64,000 bases of DNA. Origin: Phocaeicola faecium (GTDB lineage: Bacteria; Bacteroidota; Bacteroidia; Bacteroidales; Bacteroidaceae). Shown here one piece after another: positions 62,634 to 64,000 of this stretch. The notes beneath the pieces are model-generated. The model worked only from the letters and a program-made list of their open reading frames with translations, did not search any database and had not been told where the DNA came from. Every line of letters begins with the position of its first letter. Position 1 is the first letter of the stretch. Where the stretch lies: positions 857,035 through 921,034 of the forward strand of contig NZ_JACSPQ010000001.1 of assembly GCF_014837055.1 (NCBI RefSeq). The letters run 5' to 3'. The position numbers and the translations under genes are program-made.

Positions 62634-63533
62634 TCAAGAGGCGGACTCAATGTTTCCCGCCAAAAATTTTTTCATTGTCTCAAGCGAATATCCGCGCCGC
62701 CGGGCGTAATCGGCAAGCTGCTCGCCGTCAATCTTGCCTACCGAAAAATAGCGCGAAGCAGGATGGGCAAACATCAGTCCGCACACCGAAGCATGAGGCT
62801 GCATCATTCCGTTTTCCGTCAGCCGGATACCGATGCCTTCCATATCCAACAACTCTGCAAGCAAGAAAGATACAGACATATCGGGCAATGAGGGATACCC
62901 CACCGCCGGACGAATCCCCTGATACTCCTCACGCAGGAGTTGTTTCATCGTCAGATTCTCATCCTTAGCATAGCCCCAAATCTTTTTACGGATGGTTTCG
63001 TGGGTTTTCTCCGCAGCAGCCTCGGCAAGCCGTTCGGCAAGTGTCTTTACCAATAAACGCTTATAATCATCATCGGCATAAAGTTCTTCCATTTCCGCAT
63101 CCACGGTTGTGGCAAAAGCTCCCACAGTATCGGTCCCATGAGAAAGCGGGCGTACGAAGTCGCTCAGACAGAGATACGGATCGTCGGGGCGAACGCGGGT
63201 CTGCTGGCGCAACAGCGGAAAACGTTTCCCGTCTAACAACAAATTATCCCCATCGGCATTTGCCTCCATCAACCGATAAACGGCATATACCCGATAGTCT
63301 TCGTCCAGCCCGTCCAGCATCCGGACCGCCTCTTTATAAAGTTGCATGGCCTCTGCCGCTTTACCACGTTCTTCTTCAGGAAATTGGGTCAGCCACATTG
63401 CCCGACAAGAATCGCATCCATGCACATCGGCTATTGCAGCAAAACGAGGCTGGAATCCCCACGCATGAAAGAAATAAATCCAATTGATGTATTCCGTCAG
63501 TTCGTGTATCCGGTAAATAATCTTCCCTTCCAT
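62634..63533 (-). CDS. Stand-alone methionine-synthase activation-domain protein
   Basis: 299 residues. The C-terminal half matches the SAM-binding reactivation domain of cobalamin-dependent methionine synthase (MetH): YQGIRPAVGYPSLPDMS, LLDMEGIGIRLTENGMMQPHASVCGLMFAHPASRYFSVGKIDGEQLADYARRRG. The earlier part (YLCLSDFVRP...DTVGAFATTV, ETIRKKIWGY) also follows MetH's last module. The homocysteine, folate and B12 modules are absent, so it probably works in trans with another protein. It lies 11 bases after pyrC, probably in one operon. Confidence 0.85.
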   Translation of the reverse strand: MEGKIIYRIHELTEYINWIYFFHAWGFQPRFAAIADVHGCDSCRAMWLTQFPEEERGKAAEAMQLYKEAVRMLDGLDEDYRVYAVYRLMEANADGDNLLLDGKRFPLLRQQTRVRPDDPYLCLSDFVRPLSHGTDTVGAFATTVDAEMEELYADDDYKRLLVKTLAERLAEAAAEKTHETIRKKIWGYAKDENLTMKQLLREEYQGIRPAVGYPSLPDMSVSFLLAELLDMEGIGIRLTENGMMQPHASVCGLMFAHPASRYFSVGKIDGEQLADYARRRGYSLETMKKFLAGNIESAS

Positions 63534-63544
63534 AACGGTATCTG

Positions 63545-64000
63545 TTAACGGTCGAACGTCAAAGCCTGTCCACGGCGACTACGGTCTACCTTGCCATCGG
63601 TATAAACCAGCGCACCGTTTACAAACGTTTTTTCTACTTTCGCATGGAAGTGTCTGCCCTCCATCGGACTCCATCCGCATTTGCTCTGAATACAATCAGA
63701 CGTCAGCACCCACTCTTTATCAGGATTAACCAACACCAAGTCTGCCTGATATCCGGGACGAATGTATCCACGGTTTTTAATCTGGAACAGTTCGGCAGGT
63801 GCATGACACATTTTCTGTACCAACTGTTCTACCGTAAACACGCCTTCACGAACCAACTCGAACATGCTTACCAAAGAAAACTGGAGTGAGGGCATTCCCG
63901 ACACCGCCTTTAATGCACCACCCTGCTTTTCAGATAACAGATGGGGAGCATGATCGGTAGCTATTACATCGATAAGGTTGGTAGACAACGCCTTGCGCAA
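63545..64000 (-). CDS. pyrC: Dihydroorotase, C-terminal part (runs off the window)
   Basis: 151 residues of the C-terminal part are visible. They carry a metal-site segment VIATDHAPHLLSEKQGG, then SGMPSLQFSLVSMFELVREGVFTVEQLVQKMCHAPAELFQIKNRGYIRPGYQADLVLVN and the family's end. This is a class I dihydroorotase of the amidohydrolase superfamily, which closes carbamoyl-aspartate to dihydroorotate in pyrimidine synthesis. The start is upstream, beyond 64000. Confidence 0.9.
   Translation of the reverse strand: MRKALSTNLIDVIATDHAPHLLSEKQGGALKAVSGMPSLQFSLVSMFELVREGVFTVEQLVQKMCHAPAELFQIKNRGYIRPGYQADLVLVNPDKEWVLTSDCIQSKCGWSPMEGRHFHAKVEKTFVNGALVYTDGKVDRSRRGQALTFDR

Overview
The window reads as chromosomal DNA of a Bacteroidales gut bacterium, probably family Bacteroidaceae (Bacteroides/Phocaeicola-like). 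Supporting signs are promoters of the Bacteroides type (-33 TTTG, -7 TAnnTTTG) before many genes, a Rho with a long Asn-rich disordered insert, a trp operon in the order B-E-G-D-C-F-A, two tandem S46 dipeptidyl peptidases (Dpp11/Dpp7 types), a SusC-like TonB receptor, DUF5686 and DUF4369 envelope proteins, and an ilv operon that carries an acyl-ACP thioesterase. No tRNA, rRNA, insertion sequence, prophage or CRISPR array was found.

Layout. 1-6 kb: the start of an AsmA-type gene and a winged-helix gene; an aquaporin gene broken by a one-base frameshift; then a leftward cluster (ridA, MBL hydrolase, glyoxalase-like, DUF3805/3806, ABC-F). 6-15 kb: rho, then the trp operon behind a Trp-Trp leader peptide and attenuator. 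15-21 kb: asparaginase, a two-component pair, grpE-dnaJ. 21-31 kb: ffh, MATE pump, pgk, M28 peptidase, DUF418 protein, secG/TPR/lptE and a sigma54-type activator. 31-41 kb: envelope genes (DUF5686, DUF3843, TonB receptor, His-rich protein, 5'-nucleotidase) and cbpA-cbpM. 41-42 kb: rpmA/rplU.

42-48.5 kb is an accessory, mostly AT-rich leftward block: a very small HTH-like gene overlapping a RhuM-Fic gene, a 1266-residue single-chain restriction-modification-specificity protein, and an unrecognised protein with a C-terminal SEC-C zinc motif. It looks like a defence cassette between rplU and ilvC.

48.8-55 kb is the ilv operon (ilvD-B-N-thioesterase-ilvC), preceded by a 32-residue leader peptide with an Ile-Ile-Ile-Arg-Val-Val-Val run and mutually exclusive terminator/antiterminator helices. 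55-64 kb holds the S46 peptidase pair, a DUF4369 lipoprotein, a PlsC-type acyltransferase, a metallophosphoesterase, a stand-alone MetH activation domain and the 3' part of dihydroorotase.

The most unusual signals are the two leader-peptide attenuators, a five-copy family of short palindromic intergenic repeats (one inside the trp operon, four beside terminators), the defence cassette with its tiny coupled HTH gene, and a 22-bp-period repeat array before the TonB receptor gene.
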